Assembly (NCBI GenBank): GCA_963703855.1
Contig: CAVPFW010000013.1
Span: 1 to 64,000, forward strand
Length of the DNA: 64,000 nucleotides
From: AP-15 sp963703855
GTDB taxonomy: Bacteria; Pseudomonadota; Alphaproteobacteria; ATCC43930; CGMCC-115725
Reading direction: 5' to 3'
Every line of letters begins with the position of its first letter. The stretch's first letter is position 1. Below the pieces are notes generated by a model. It searched no databases, was not told the origin of the DNA, and saw nothing but the letters and a program-made list of their open reading frames with translations. This document shows positions 48,078-56,403 of this stretch, one piece after another. A program made the translations under genes and the position numbers.

Positions 48078-49001
48078 TTACGGGCCTCGGAGCTCCCAGC
48101 CGGTGCGCGCCAGCGGCACGCCTGGCGTCTGAAGGATACTGCCGTTGCGCAAAACCTGGTCGCGATAGCGCTCGACCTCGATCGGGAATGCCGCGGTCGC
48201 GCGTCCGGCGTTGATCCATGCATCCATGTTGCCGGGCCCCCAATTATAGGCCGCGATCGTGTCTGGCCAGTTGCCGTAGCGCCGATAGAGCCGGGCAAGA
48301 TAGCTCCGCCCCAGCAGCCGGTTCTGGGCCATATCGAACCGGTCGCCGCCGCCCAAATCGATCGCCGCCGCCGCCGAGACCTGCATCGGGCCTTGGGGTC
48401 CGCTCGGTTCCGCGCGCCACATCCCGGGATCGGTGCCGTGGCTCGATTCCGCGCCGTCGACAGCAAACGCAACCCGGTCCAGATCGGCACCCCCGGCGGC
48501 CGAGAACAGCGCGAAATTGCTGCTCGCCGGTGCAAACAGATCGAGGTTGATCACCGCCACCGGCGAACCTCGCAGCACCGTCACCGGCCGCCCCGGACGG
48601 TCGGCGAAAGACACGATTTGGGCTCCGGCTCCGTTCGCCTGCTCAACCGGCCGCGGCGCGGGCAGCCAGACCTCGGCGACGGCAACCCGGGCGCCGCCGC
48701 GCATGATGCGCACCGGCTTCATCCGCTTATCGGAAAAGGCGACGATCTGCGTCGTGCCGTGCCGGATCGGCGGCTGGGCCGGCTCCTGCTTGCCGCGCAC
48801 CAGCCTGACCGCGGGCAGCCGGCGATCGGCGAAGGTGACGATTTCCGTGTTCTTGGAATTCTTGCGGATCAGAATGTTGACCCGCACGACGACGTTGCGC
48901 GCCTTGGAGCTGGACGAAAGCTGCGCCCTGGCGGGAGAAGCGGCGACGATCGACCACGTCGCCGCCGCCGCGATCATGACCAGCAGATTGCGACCCCCCA
49001 T
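48078..49001 (-). CDS. Lytic transglycosylase-like protein with three internal repeats
   Basis: A 307-residue secreted protein (signal LVMIAAAATWSIVAASPARA). Residues about 50-160 hold three copies of an unfamiliar motif: TEIVTFADRRLPAVRLVRG, TQIVAFSDKRMKPVRIMRG and AQIVSFADRPGRPVTVLRG. The C-terminal half is SLT-like: the catalytic Glu in DGAESSHGTDPG, SGPQGPMQVS, and NWPDTIAAYNWGPGNMDAW. It should cleave peptidoglycan. The repeat region may bind the wall or another envelope partner. Confidence 0.8.
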   Translation of the reverse strand: MGGRNLLVMIAAAATWSIVAASPARAQLSSSSKARNVVVRVNILIRKNSKNTEIVTFADRRLPAVRLVRGKQEPAQPPIRHGTTQIVAFSDKRMKPVRIMRGGARVAVAEVWLPAPRPVEQANGAGAQIVSFADRPGRPVTVLRGSPVAVINLDLFAPASSNFALFSAAGGADLDRVAFAVDGAESSHGTDPGMWRAEPSGPQGPMQVSAAAAIDLGGGDRFDMAQNRLLGRSYLARLYRRYGNWPDTIAAYNWGPGNMDAWINAGRATAAFPIEVERYRDQVLRNGSILQTPGVPLARTGWELRGP

Positions 49002-49130
49002 GGGCTGAATTGGTGCAGGATCGGGCCGTTCCCTGTCAAGCGCGCGGGATCGACCCTTGTCAGCGAATCGGGCGGTCAGCTAGCATCGGCGGCACACGAT
49101 CCCGTTCGACTGCAACTCGAGGACAGCGCG

Positions 49131-49568
49131 ATGCCGAAAATCCTGATCGTTCACGGTGCAGGCATGAACATGCGCGGCAAGGTCCAGACCGAGATTTTCG
49201 GCCCGCTGACCCTGCCGGAATATGACGAGCGCATCCGCGGCTGGGCCGCCGAGCTCGAGCTCGAGGTCGAGATCTTTCACTCGAACATCGAAGGCGAGGT
49301 CATCAACAAGTTCTACGAGGCCAACGACCGGGGTTTTGACGCCGCATTGTTCAACCCGGCCGCATTCGGCAGCGGCTACCCGGCGCTGGTCGCGGCCATC
49401 TCGCAGGTCAGCTTTCCGACCATCGAAATCCATATCTCGAACCCGATCCGGCGCGGGCCGGCCTCGGAAACCGCGCGCGTCAGCCAGGGCGTGGTCGCCG
49501 GCTTCGGCCTGCCCGGCTACTGCGTGGCGCTGCGCGGCGTGCGCGACCTGCTGGCAGCGCGGAAATGA
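49131..49568 (+). CDS. Type II dehydroquinase-fold protein lacking catalytic residues
   Basis: A 145-residue paralogue of the gene at 22382. The lid motif reads MRGKVQTEIFGP where AroQ has LLGKREPxxYG, so the catalytic Arg and Tyr are replaced by Val and Phe. The IEIHISN His remains, and NPAAFGSGYPAL replaces NPGAYTHTS. It cannot act as 3-dehydroquinate dehydratase. The TGA overlaps the ATG of an oxidoreductase (ATGA), so the two products probably act on the same compound. Confidence 0.75.
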   Translation: MPKILIVHGAGMNMRGKVQTEIFGPLTLPEYDERIRGWAAELELEVEIFHSNIEGEVINKFYEANDRGFDAALFNPAAFGSGYPALVAAISQVSFPTIEIHISNPIRRGPASETARVSQGVVAGFGLPGYCVALRGVRDLLAARK

Positions 49569-50578
49569 TCCGCGCCGCGATCGTCGGGCTCGGCCGCTGG
49601 GGCCGCACCCTGGTCGGCTCGATCCAGGGCAAGAGCACGGAATTTCAGTTCACCGCCGGCCACAGCCGCACCGGTGCCACGGCCGGGCCGTTTTGCGCCG
49701 AGCACGGCATCGCCTATTACGACGATCTCGATCGGATCTTCGCCGACCCGGCGATCGACGCGGTCGTGTTCGCGACGCCGCACAGCCAGCACGGGGCGCA
49801 GGTCGAGCGCGCCGCCGCCGCCGGCAAGCACGTTATGATGGAAAAGCCGTTCACCCTCGACATCGCCAGCGCCGAAAAGGCGCTTGCTGCGGTGGCGCGC
49901 GCCGGGGTCACCCTGGGCGTCGCCTATCCGCGGCGCTTTCACCCGGCGATGATCGAGCTGAAGGCGCGGATCGACGATGGCCGCCTCGGCCTCCCGACCC
50001 ATTGCGAGAGCGCTCAGGCCTCGCCCGCCGGGCACTTTATGCCCGAGGGATATTACTGGCGCGCCGATCCGCAGGAGGCGCCGGCCGGGGCGATGACCGC
50101 GACCGGCGTGCACAATCTCGACGCGCTGATCTATCTGTTCGGCCATATCGACGAGGTCTATTGCCGCAGCCTGCGCCGCGCGATGCCCCGCTTTGAGGAT
50201 ACGACGAGCGTGCTGATCGGCATGGCGAACGGCATGTCCGCGAGCCTCTATTGCTCCCTGGTCACCGCGCCGACCTACCGGTTCGCGGTCTATGGCACCA
50301 AAGGCGCGGTCGAGCTGGCAGGCCAAGATGCCGTCTTTCGCTTCACCCCGGTTCCGGGCATGCCGCCCGTCGGCCGCCACACCGCTCCCGCGCCCGAGAT
50401 CATCGAGCACAAGGGCTTCAACGCGCTCGCCGCCGAGCTCGAAGGCTTCGCCGCGGCGATCAACGGGGTCCGCCCCTACCCGATAACCGCCGGCGAGATC
50501 CTGCACGGCGTCGCCGCCTTCGAGGCGATCGTGCGCTCGGCCGCAACCCATCAGCCGGTCAGGGTCGCGCCGTACTGA
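49565..50578 (+). CDS. Gfo/Idh/MocA-family NAD(P)-dependent oxidoreductase
   Basis: A 337-residue dehydrogenase. The Rossmann half starts MIRAAIVGLGRWGRTLVGSI, with AVVFATPHSQHGAQVERAAA and GKHVMMEKPFTLDIASAEKA (the EKP motif). The second half has GVAYPRRFHPAMIELKARID and MTATGVHNLDALIYLFGHID. Sugars, inositols or hydroxyacids are typical substrates. Start overlaps the dehydroquinase-like gene by four bases. Confidence 0.9.
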   Translation: MIRAAIVGLGRWGRTLVGSIQGKSTEFQFTAGHSRTGATAGPFCAEHGIAYYDDLDRIFADPAIDAVVFATPHSQHGAQVERAAAAGKHVMMEKPFTLDIASAEKALAAVARAGVTLGVAYPRRFHPAMIELKARIDDGRLGLPTHCESAQASPAGHFMPEGYYWRADPQEAPAGAMTATGVHNLDALIYLFGHIDEVYCRSLRRAMPRFEDTTSVLIGMANGMSASLYCSLVTAPTYRFAVYGTKGAVELAGQDAVFRFTPVPGMPPVGRHTAPAPEIIEHKGFNALAAELEGFAAAINGVRPYPITAGEILHGVAAFEAIVRSAATHQPVRVAPY

Positions 50579-50598
50579 GGCAAAATGCATGGAAATTC

Positions 50599-50744
50599 TC
50601 CCCTCCCCCGCCTGCGGGAGCCTGCGGGGGGAGAGGGCAGGGTGAGGGGGGCACGCCCCAGCGCGAGCCGCAGCTAAACCACCTCACCCTCCCACGCCTT
50701 CGGCGCGGGCCCCTCCCTCTCCCCCGCAGCGCGGCGGAGAGGGG
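50599..50744 (+). repeat. Interspersed palindromic repeats, copies 6 and 7
   Basis: Copy 6 (50599-50651: TCCCCTCCCCCGCC to GGTGAGGGGG) and copy 7 (about 50680-50744: CACCTCACCCTCCCACGCC to CGGAGAGGGG) occupy the gap between two same-direction genes. They are separated by about 30 bases. Confidence 0.8.
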
Positions 50745-50803
50745 CTTTGCCGGTACGGCGGAAACCGGTTCGAGGACTGCGCAGCTCCAGGGAAAGAAAA
50801 CCG

Positions 50804-51814
50804 ATGCCGACCACCGTGCTCTACCCCGAAGACCGGCAGATCCCCGACGACGCCGTCGAGCGTGAGATCTTCGGCCCCGAGGTGCGCCTCGTTCGCCGCA
50901 CCAAAACGGCGCTCGCCGAGCTCGATCCGGCCGATTGCGCCGAGATCGACGGGCTGATGATCATGCGCCACGCTGTCTCGGCCGCGGATATCGAGCGCTT
51001 TCCGCGGCTGCGGGCGATCGTGCGCATGGGGGTCGGCTACGACAAGATCGACCGCCCGGCGGCGGCGGCGCGCAACATCCTGGTGTGCAATGTGCCCGAT
51101 TACGGCACGACCGAGGTCGCCGACCACGCGATGGCGCTGGTGCTGGCGTTGCGCCGCGGCGTCGTGCTTTATCACGAGCGGCTGAGGTCGAACCCGCCGG
51201 CCCCCTGGGGAGCCGTCAAGAACGACCTGATCCGGCGGCTCGGGGTGCAGACTTTCGGCATTCTCGGGCTCGGCCGCATCGGCACCGCGGTGGCGTTGCG
51301 CGCCCGCGCCTTCGGCTTTCGCGTGGTGTTCTACGATCCCTATCTGCCGAACGGCGCCGACTTGGCCCTCGGCATCGGCCGCGCCGCCACCCTCGAGGAC
51401 CTCTTGCGCCAGACCGACACCCTGTCGGTCCACGCTCCGCTGACCCCCGAAACCCGCGGCCTGCTCGGCCACGAGCAGCTCTCCCTGCTGCGGCCGGGCG
51501 CGGTCGTGGTCAACGCGGCGCGCGGTCCGATCATCGACCTCGACGCCTTGCTGGCATTGCTGCGCGACGGCCATATCGCCGCCGCCGGGCTCGACGTATT
51601 GCCGGTCGAGCCCCCGGTCGACCCGATCCCCGAGATCCTGCGCGCCTATCGCGCGCGCGAGCCCGGTCTCGAAGGCCGTCTGGTGATCACCCCGCACGCC
51701 GCCTGGTTCACCCCCAAATCCGAGCACGACACCAGGGTCAAATCGGCCGAGACGATGCGCGCCGCACTCCTGACCAACCGCCCGCAGAATGTGATCACGC
51801 CCGCGATGTATTAG
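50804..51814 (+). CDS. D-2-hydroxyacid dehydrogenase (CtBP-like)
   Basis: A 336-residue NAD-dependent dehydrogenase. Rossmann motif GVQTFGILGLGRIGTAVALR, catalytic Arg in VNAARGPIIDLDALL, the Glu in LDVLPVEPPVDPIPEIL, and the final catalytic His in TPHAAWFTPKSE. The N-terminal half of the catalytic domain has GVGYDKIDRPAAAARNILVC and VPDYGTTEVADHAMALVLAL. ATG 50804. It may work on the same substrate as the Gfo/Idh enzyme, though the repeat pair separates them. Confidence 0.9.
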   Translation: MPTTVLYPEDRQIPDDAVEREIFGPEVRLVRRTKTALAELDPADCAEIDGLMIMRHAVSAADIERFPRLRAIVRMGVGYDKIDRPAAAARNILVCNVPDYGTTEVADHAMALVLALRRGVVLYHERLRSNPPAPWGAVKNDLIRRLGVQTFGILGLGRIGTAVALRARAFGFRVVFYDPYLPNGADLALGIGRAATLEDLLRQTDTLSVHAPLTPETRGLLGHEQLSLLRPGAVVVNAARGPIIDLDALLALLRDGHIAAAGLDVLPVEPPVDPIPEILRAYRAREPGLEGRLVITPHAAWFTPKSEHDTRVKSAETMRAALLTNRPQNVITPAMY

Positions 51815-51820
51815 CCCCGG

Positions 51821-52135
51821 CTAGTCCTTCGGCGCCGACAAGCCGACGCCCTGCCGCTTCATCTGGTCGACGATCGCCTTGGCCCCGGGGTCGCCGGCGG
51901 CGGCGAGCTCGGCGGTCTTGCCGGCGAGCGTCTGGAGCTGCTGGCGCAGCTTGACCGCCTGCTGCACGGTCGGGTCCTGCGAGCGCCGCAGGTCGGCCAG
52001 CGCGCCCCGGTCGTGGATCGCCTGGCCGGTCTCGAATGCCATCAGCACGAACAAGGACACGACGACAAAAATGACCGGCAGCGGCAAGTCACGCGCCTGC
52101 TGCCGCAGCCGGCCATCCCCGCTCGGGCCGGCCAT
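51821..52135 (-). CDS. Small single-helix membrane protein, function unknown
   Basis: A 104-residue protein with one membrane segment (LPLPVIFVVVSLFVLMAFET) followed by a soluble helical tail, VQQAVKLRQQLQTLAGKTAE. Start and stop of the upstream gene overlap as TAATG at 52135. It is the second of two paired small membrane proteins. No family recognised. Confidence 0.7.
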   Translation of the reverse strand: MAGPSGDGRLRQQARDLPLPVIFVVVSLFVLMAFETGQAIHDRGALADLRRSQDPTVQQAVKLRQQLQTLAGKTAELAAAGDPGAKAIVDQMKRQGVGLSAPKD

Positions 52136-52473
52136 TACCGCCCCTTTTCCACCGGCATCGGCACGTCCTTCGCCGGCGGCTCGCTGGTCGAGACCGGCGC
52201 CCCGGTCTTGGCGTTGATCGTGATCCCGTTCTGCGCCAAGAGATCGCGCAGCTTGTCGTCCTTGTCGTTGACCGCGGTCGCGGCGAGCGCCCGGACCAGG
52301 GCGTCGTTGATGCGGTTGAGCTGAATGCTCTGGTTGATGAATTGCTGGCGCTGGTTGACCTCGGCCTGGACCGAGCGGTTTTCCTGCACCAGGATCAGAT
52401 AGACGACGACCAGGACGAGGGTGATCCCCGACAGCGCCAGAACGATCCGATAGACCCACCCGTCCGCCCGCAT
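52135..52473 (-). CDS. Small single-helix membrane protein, function unknown
   Basis: A 112-residue protein with one membrane segment, VYRIVLALSGITLVLVVVYL, and a helical tail (QQFINQSIQLNRINDALVRA). Start ATG 52473 sits ten bases from the end of an IS630 element, which has therefore replaced its native upstream region. Shape resembles its partner at 51821, so the two may pair through their tails (inference). Confidence 0.7.
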   Translation of the reverse strand: MRADGWVYRIVLALSGITLVLVVVYLILVQENRSVQAEVNQRQQFINQSIQLNRINDALVRALAATAVNDKDDKLRDLLAQNGITINAKTGAPVSTSEPPAKDVPMPVEKGR

Positions 52474-52483
52474 CCGCCCATCC

Positions 52484-53644
52484 TAGTGCACTGGATCAAA
52501 CAGAAGGTACAGGCAGTCGGTTGAGCTTGGCGAGAATGGCGTCGGCAGGTTTGGTCCAGACGAAGGGCTTGGGGTGGTCATTGTGCGCTTTGAGATAGCG
52601 GTTGATGGCGGTCTGGAGGTCGGCGATGGAGCGGAAGACGCCGCGCCTGAGGCGCCTTCGGGTGAGCGCGGAGAAGAAGTTCTCGACGGCGTTGAGCCAG
52701 GAGCCCGAGGTCGGCGTGAAGTGGAACACCCAGCGCGGATGGCGGGCGAGCCAGGCTTTGACTTTTGGATGCTTATGGGTGGCGTAGTTGTCGAGGATGG
52801 CATGGACCGGCTTGTCGGCGGGCGCCGCGCGTTCGACGGCATTGAGAAAGCGGATGAATTCCTGATGGGTATGGCGCTGCATGCACCGGCCGAGGACAAC
52901 GCCATCGAGGGTGTTGAAGGCGGCGAACAAGGTGGTCGTGCCCCCGGCCTTCGCGAGGGCAGGCTGTTGCGCTTGTAATCATGGGTCATGGTCCCGCATT
53001 TGCCGGGCTTGATCGGCAGACCCGGCTGGGTGCGATCGAGCGCCTGGATCTGGGATTTCTCGTCGATCGAGAGCACCACGGCGTGGGCTGGCGGATGCAT
53101 GTAGAGGCCGACAATGTCCTCGACCTTTTCGGCGAAGGCGGGGTCGGTGGAACGCTTGAAGGTGCGCAGGCGGTGCGGCTGGAGGCGGTGCTTTTCCCAG
53201 ATGCGCTGGATCGTGCGCAGCGACAGGCCGATCGTCTTGGCCATCGCCCGGCCGGTCCAATGGGTGGTTTCGCCCAGCGGTTCGGCGCAGGTCAGGGCCA
53301 GCACCTCGGCCACGGTGGCGGGGGCGACCGGCGCTTTGCCCGGCGGCCGGGTCTTGTCGCGCAGCAGACCCTCCACCCCGGCCTCGGCGTAGCGGCGCTG
53401 CCAGCGCCATACCGCCGGGCAGCTGACCCCGGCGCGCCGCGCCACCTCGATGACCGGCAGCCGATCTGCCGAAAACAGGACAATCCGGCACCGCTGCACA
53501 TGCTTCAGCGGCCGGCTCCGATCGCCGCCGATCGCGGCCAACCGCGCGCGGTCCTCGGTTCCAACGAAAACGCAGACTTCCTGTGCCATGCCCCAACTAT
53601 AGCAGACTTGGCCTGTTAAATCCTACGTTTGCGTCAGTGCACTA
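52484..53644 (-). mobile_element. IS630-family insertion sequence, full length
   Basis: About 1161 bp bounded by inverted ends: TAGTGCACTGGATCAAACAG on the left and its partner, read inwards from the right, TAGTGCACTGACGCAAACG. Both ends carry the TA expected of this family's target duplication. One transposase gene fills it. The right end sits inside topB, the left end next to a small membrane protein gene. Confidence 0.85.
52496..53589 (-). pseudogene. IS630 transposase, frame interrupted by a 23-base insert
   Basis: N-terminal helix-turn-helix and linker (RLPVIEVARRAGVSCPAVWR), DDE Asp in HAVVLSIDEKSQIQALDRTQ, then THDYKRN, where 23 foreign bases at 52943-52965 shift the frame. The second part resumes GTTTLFAAFNTLDGVVLGRC, the second Asp in VHAILDNYATHKHPKVKAWL, and Glu in SGSWLNAVENFFSALTRRRL. 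Removing the insert restores one frame. Unless frameshifting occurs, the element is dead. Confidence 0.8.
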
Positions 53645-54758
53645 GCCGGGAGGAGGCTTGATGCCCTTTCGCCGGGCGACGCTGTCAGCAAAGCGTTTCG
53701 TCGCCGGCGTTGGTGGACGACCTCCGGCGTCGCAGTTGACTGCAGCGCTGAGCACCGGCGGTACTCCGCCAGCAGCGCCTTCATTGAGCTTGCCGATGAT
53801 GCGTTGAGCGACATCGCATACGGCGTCGATCGCATCGACCATCTCCTGCCTGCCGATCACGACCTCGTCGAGCAGGCATTCAAGTTGCGCCGTCACGCCC
53901 GGGTCGACCAGCGCCCGATCGGCCCGTTTGAGAACCCCGAACAGCGACAGGCCTGTCTCGGTGGGGACGATGTTCTTTTCCTGGCCGATCAAAAAACCCT
54001 GTTTCTTCAGCCCTGCTATGATCTCGGCTCGGGTCGCCGGCATGCCGATGCCCTTGGCCTTCTTCAGCCGTTCCCGCAGGGCCGCGTCATCGACAAAACG
54101 CCAGGCGTTCTGCACCGCCTCGATCAAAGCGCCTTCGTTGTATCGCGGCGAGGGGCGGGTCTCCTTGTCCTCAATGGTTGGGTTTTCTAGCGATGCGATC
54201 TCGCCGTTGCGGAGTGCTGGCAGCAATTGTGCGTCGTCGCCCTTTTCGGCGGCGGGCTGCCAGTCAGGGAATGCGGCTCGTCACCCGAGATCGATAGGCT
54301 GGCGACCCGCAGCGCGGAAGGCGAAGCCGCGGACGTCAAGCGTTGCGGTTGTCTGCCGATAGCGGAAGTCGGGCATGACGGCGGCCAGATAAGCCCGCGC
54401 GATGACGTCGAGCAGTTTCTTCTCGTCGGTCGAAAGGCGAGGCCAGATCTCACGCAGGTCGTCGACCGTGTTGACATTGGGAATAATGGCGTGATGGCTC
54501 GCACCTTCCAGCCCCTTGTCGTAGAAACTGCCGCTCGCACCTTTGCGGATGACCAGCGGCTCGGGCACCGGGATTGCGCTGAATGATCTTCCTGCCCGCA
54601 GCCCGGCCACGATCCGCGGTACGTCTGTTATCACGCTCTCCGGCAGGTAGCGGACCTCGGCGCGAGGATAAGTGATGATCTTCTTGCCCTGCCGATCATA
54701 GAGCTCCTGCGCCATTTCGAGCGTCTTGGCGTCCGGCCAGCCGAAGCGTGAACCACAA
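53642..54758 (-). pseudogene. topB: DNA topoisomerase III fragment with an internal stop
   Basis: Middle and C-terminal parts of TopB: SRFGWPDAKTLEMAQELYDR, then KIITYPRAEVRYLPESVITD with the catalytic Tyr, SHHAIIPNVNTVDDL and FAFRAAGRQPIDLG, where TGA at 54281-54283 replaces a Trp codon in frame; RAAFPDWQPAAEKGDDAQLL follows. The Toprim half is missing. The frame ends at a TAG at 53642 contributed by the IS630 end, so the insertion cut the 3' part. Confidence 0.75.
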
Positions 54759-54759
54759 A

Positions 54760-54845
54760 ATTTCTGGAGCGTTGTCTTCCGGCATACCCCAGGCCGACAG
54801 GATGGCTTTGAGTTGAGCGCGATGCTTCTCGTACGGTGCGGGCAT
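54760..54845 (-). pseudogene. N-terminal scrap of an Ldh-family (malate/L-lactate type) dehydrogenase
   Basis: ATG 54845, behind GAGGAGACTCCC, opens MPAPYEKHRAQLKAILSAWG and MPEDNAPEIL. This resembles the first helix of Ldh-type dehydrogenases. After about 30 codons the text becomes TopB. It supplies a working start site in front of unrelated coding DNA. The match is short, so the family call is tentative. Confidence 0.45.
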
Positions 54846-55151
54846 GGGAGTCTCCTCTGGTCGGCGCTCTATCTTGCGGGATAGCGTCGGTCCGGCAAGG
54901 GCAAAGTTCTACGCTGGCGCCGATAGGCATCATACTGTCTGGTTGCGTAATTGTTCTTCGCCGCGCCAGAGAAATGACTTCCAGCAGCCTCTTGGAAACG
55001 AGGTGTTCCGCCATTTCCAAATGTCCAGCATCTCCACCCCCTACGGGGGGATGGCCTTCGCTGAACATCGTCGGCCGGCCCGGGCCGTAGGTGCAGATAC
55101 CGACCGATACGATCTCGTGTCGTCCTCTGCGTTTTGGAGTAAAATCGCTCG
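54846..55151. other. Gap of 306 bases with nothing recognised
   Basis: No conserved frame or RNA signature was seen between the Ldh scrap and the first pentapeptide gene. It includes a short palindrome (CACCCCCTACGGGGGGATG region near 55036-55052). Confidence 0.5.
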
Positions 55152-55943
55152 ATGTCAGAGCCCGAGAGGCCACGATCACTTTTTGCGGGAATGCCCGACC
55201 TATCGGCCCGCACACCTGTCCGCGTGCTGTCACCCGACCAGATCGAGCGGATGCTGGCGGAGCACCAGCTCTACCAGGAGACGGAATACCACCAAGGCCA
55301 TCGCGCGAATTTCTCATCAGCTGACCTAGCCCGACGAGATTTCTCGGGCCTTAATCTGCGCGGGATCAAGATGGACCGCGCCGTGCTCCGAGGGGCTGAT
55401 TTCACCGGAGCCCATCTCCAAAGCGCGAATTTAATCGGCGCGATCTTACAGGAAGCGTGTTTCGACCGCGCGGATTTATCCCGGGCGCGTTTGAGTGGGG
55501 CGAACCTCGTTTGGGCCAGTTTCGAGAACGCCTGCCTCGCCAAGGCCGAGATGGAGTTCGCATTGATGGCCAACGCAGTGCTGCAAGGCGCCTGCCTCGG
55601 TGAAGCTGACATGAGCGGCACTCAGCTCGATGCCGCCATCCTAACCGGGGCCGACCTCCGTAAGTCGAACCTGCGCGGGGTCGGATTTCGCGATGCGCGG
55701 CTGGACGAGGCCGACCTCCGTGATGCACGACTGGGTGGCGCGTTCCTGGCCGGGGCTTCGCTGCGCGGCGCCGATTTGCGCGGTGCGTATCTCCGCTCGG
55801 CAAGGCTCGATGATGCGGATCTGTCCGATGCCAACCTGGATGGCGCCGAAGGTTTGACGCAGGCTCAGCTCGATCGGGCCCACTGCAATAGCGGAACAAA
55901 GCTCCCCGCGGGCTTGACAGGGGTGGAAGATGCCAAACGATGA
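55152..55943 (+). CDS. Pentapeptide-repeat protein (large)
   Basis: A 263-residue protein whose residues 60-240 are A(D/N)LXX repeats: ADLARRDFSGLNLRGIKMDR, VLRGADFTGAHLQSANLIGA, ADLRDARLGGAFLAGASLRG. About 35 five-residue units would form a right-handed quadrilateral helix. The N-terminus (SPDQIERMLAEHQLYQETEY) is a non-repeat cap. Relatives mimic DNA and shield gyrase or act as scaffolds. Overlaps the next gene by 14 bases. Lower GC and codon use than the core suggest acquired DNA. Confidence 0.85.
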   Translation: MSEPERPRSLFAGMPDLSARTPVRVLSPDQIERMLAEHQLYQETEYHQGHRANFSSADLARRDFSGLNLRGIKMDRAVLRGADFTGAHLQSANLIGAILQEACFDRADLSRARLSGANLVWASFENACLAKAEMEFALMANAVLQGACLGEADMSGTQLDAAILTGADLRKSNLRGVGFRDARLDEADLRDARLGGAFLAGASLRGADLRGAYLRSARLDDADLSDANLDGAEGLTQAQLDRAHCNSGTKLPAGLTGVEDAKR

Positions 55944-56319
55944 GCATGTCGTGATGCTCGGCCATGGCGCCGCGGTGTGGAGTAAGTGGCGGGCGAACCT
56001 CGGCGAGACGCCGGACCTGTCTCGGGCCGGTCTGCGAGGGCTCGATTTGAGTGGATACGATCTTTCGCGGGCCGATCTTCGGGGCGCCGATCTCCGGGGA
56101 ACACAATTCTGCGACGCGAATTTGTCAGGTGCCCATCTCGACGGCGCAAACTTCTTCAAAGCGGTACTCGATGGCGCCGATCTTGCCGAGGCCTACTTGA
56201 CGGAAGCCCAATTTCTCAATTGCGCCCAGCTCGCCGTTTCCCGGAACTGGCAGTCGGCCCACCGCGATGAGACGCTCGGCTGCGGAGCCTCTATTCCCGA
56301 CAGAATGCCTTCGGAATAA
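55930..56319 (+). CDS. Pentapeptide-repeat protein (small)
   Basis: A 129-residue partner beginning inside the end of the larger gene. Middle repeats: PDLSRAGLRGLDLSGYDLSR, ADLRGADLRGTQFCDANLSG, AHLDGANFFKAVLDGADLAE. About 15 units, half as long as its neighbour. The WSKWRANLGETPDL lead is shared with many stand-alone pentapeptide proteins. Co-translation with the larger gene suggests a complex of unequal helices. Confidence 0.85.
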   Translation: MPNDEHVVMLGHGAAVWSKWRANLGETPDLSRAGLRGLDLSGYDLSRADLRGADLRGTQFCDANLSGAHLDGANFFKAVLDGADLAEAYLTEAQFLNCAQLAVSRNWQSAHRDETLGCGASIPDRMPSE

Positions 56320-56403
56320 GTTGCCGGCCGAGGCGACATAACCCCACATCCCCGGGCAACCGGGAGATACAGGATAAAGAGAACGTCTGAGAAAGCATGT
56401 CGA

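Noticed and set aside
52496..53589. Programmed frameshift in the IS630 transposase
   Set aside because: No slippery heptamer is evident at the break, and the shift is fully explained by 23 extra bases absent from the normal protein text.
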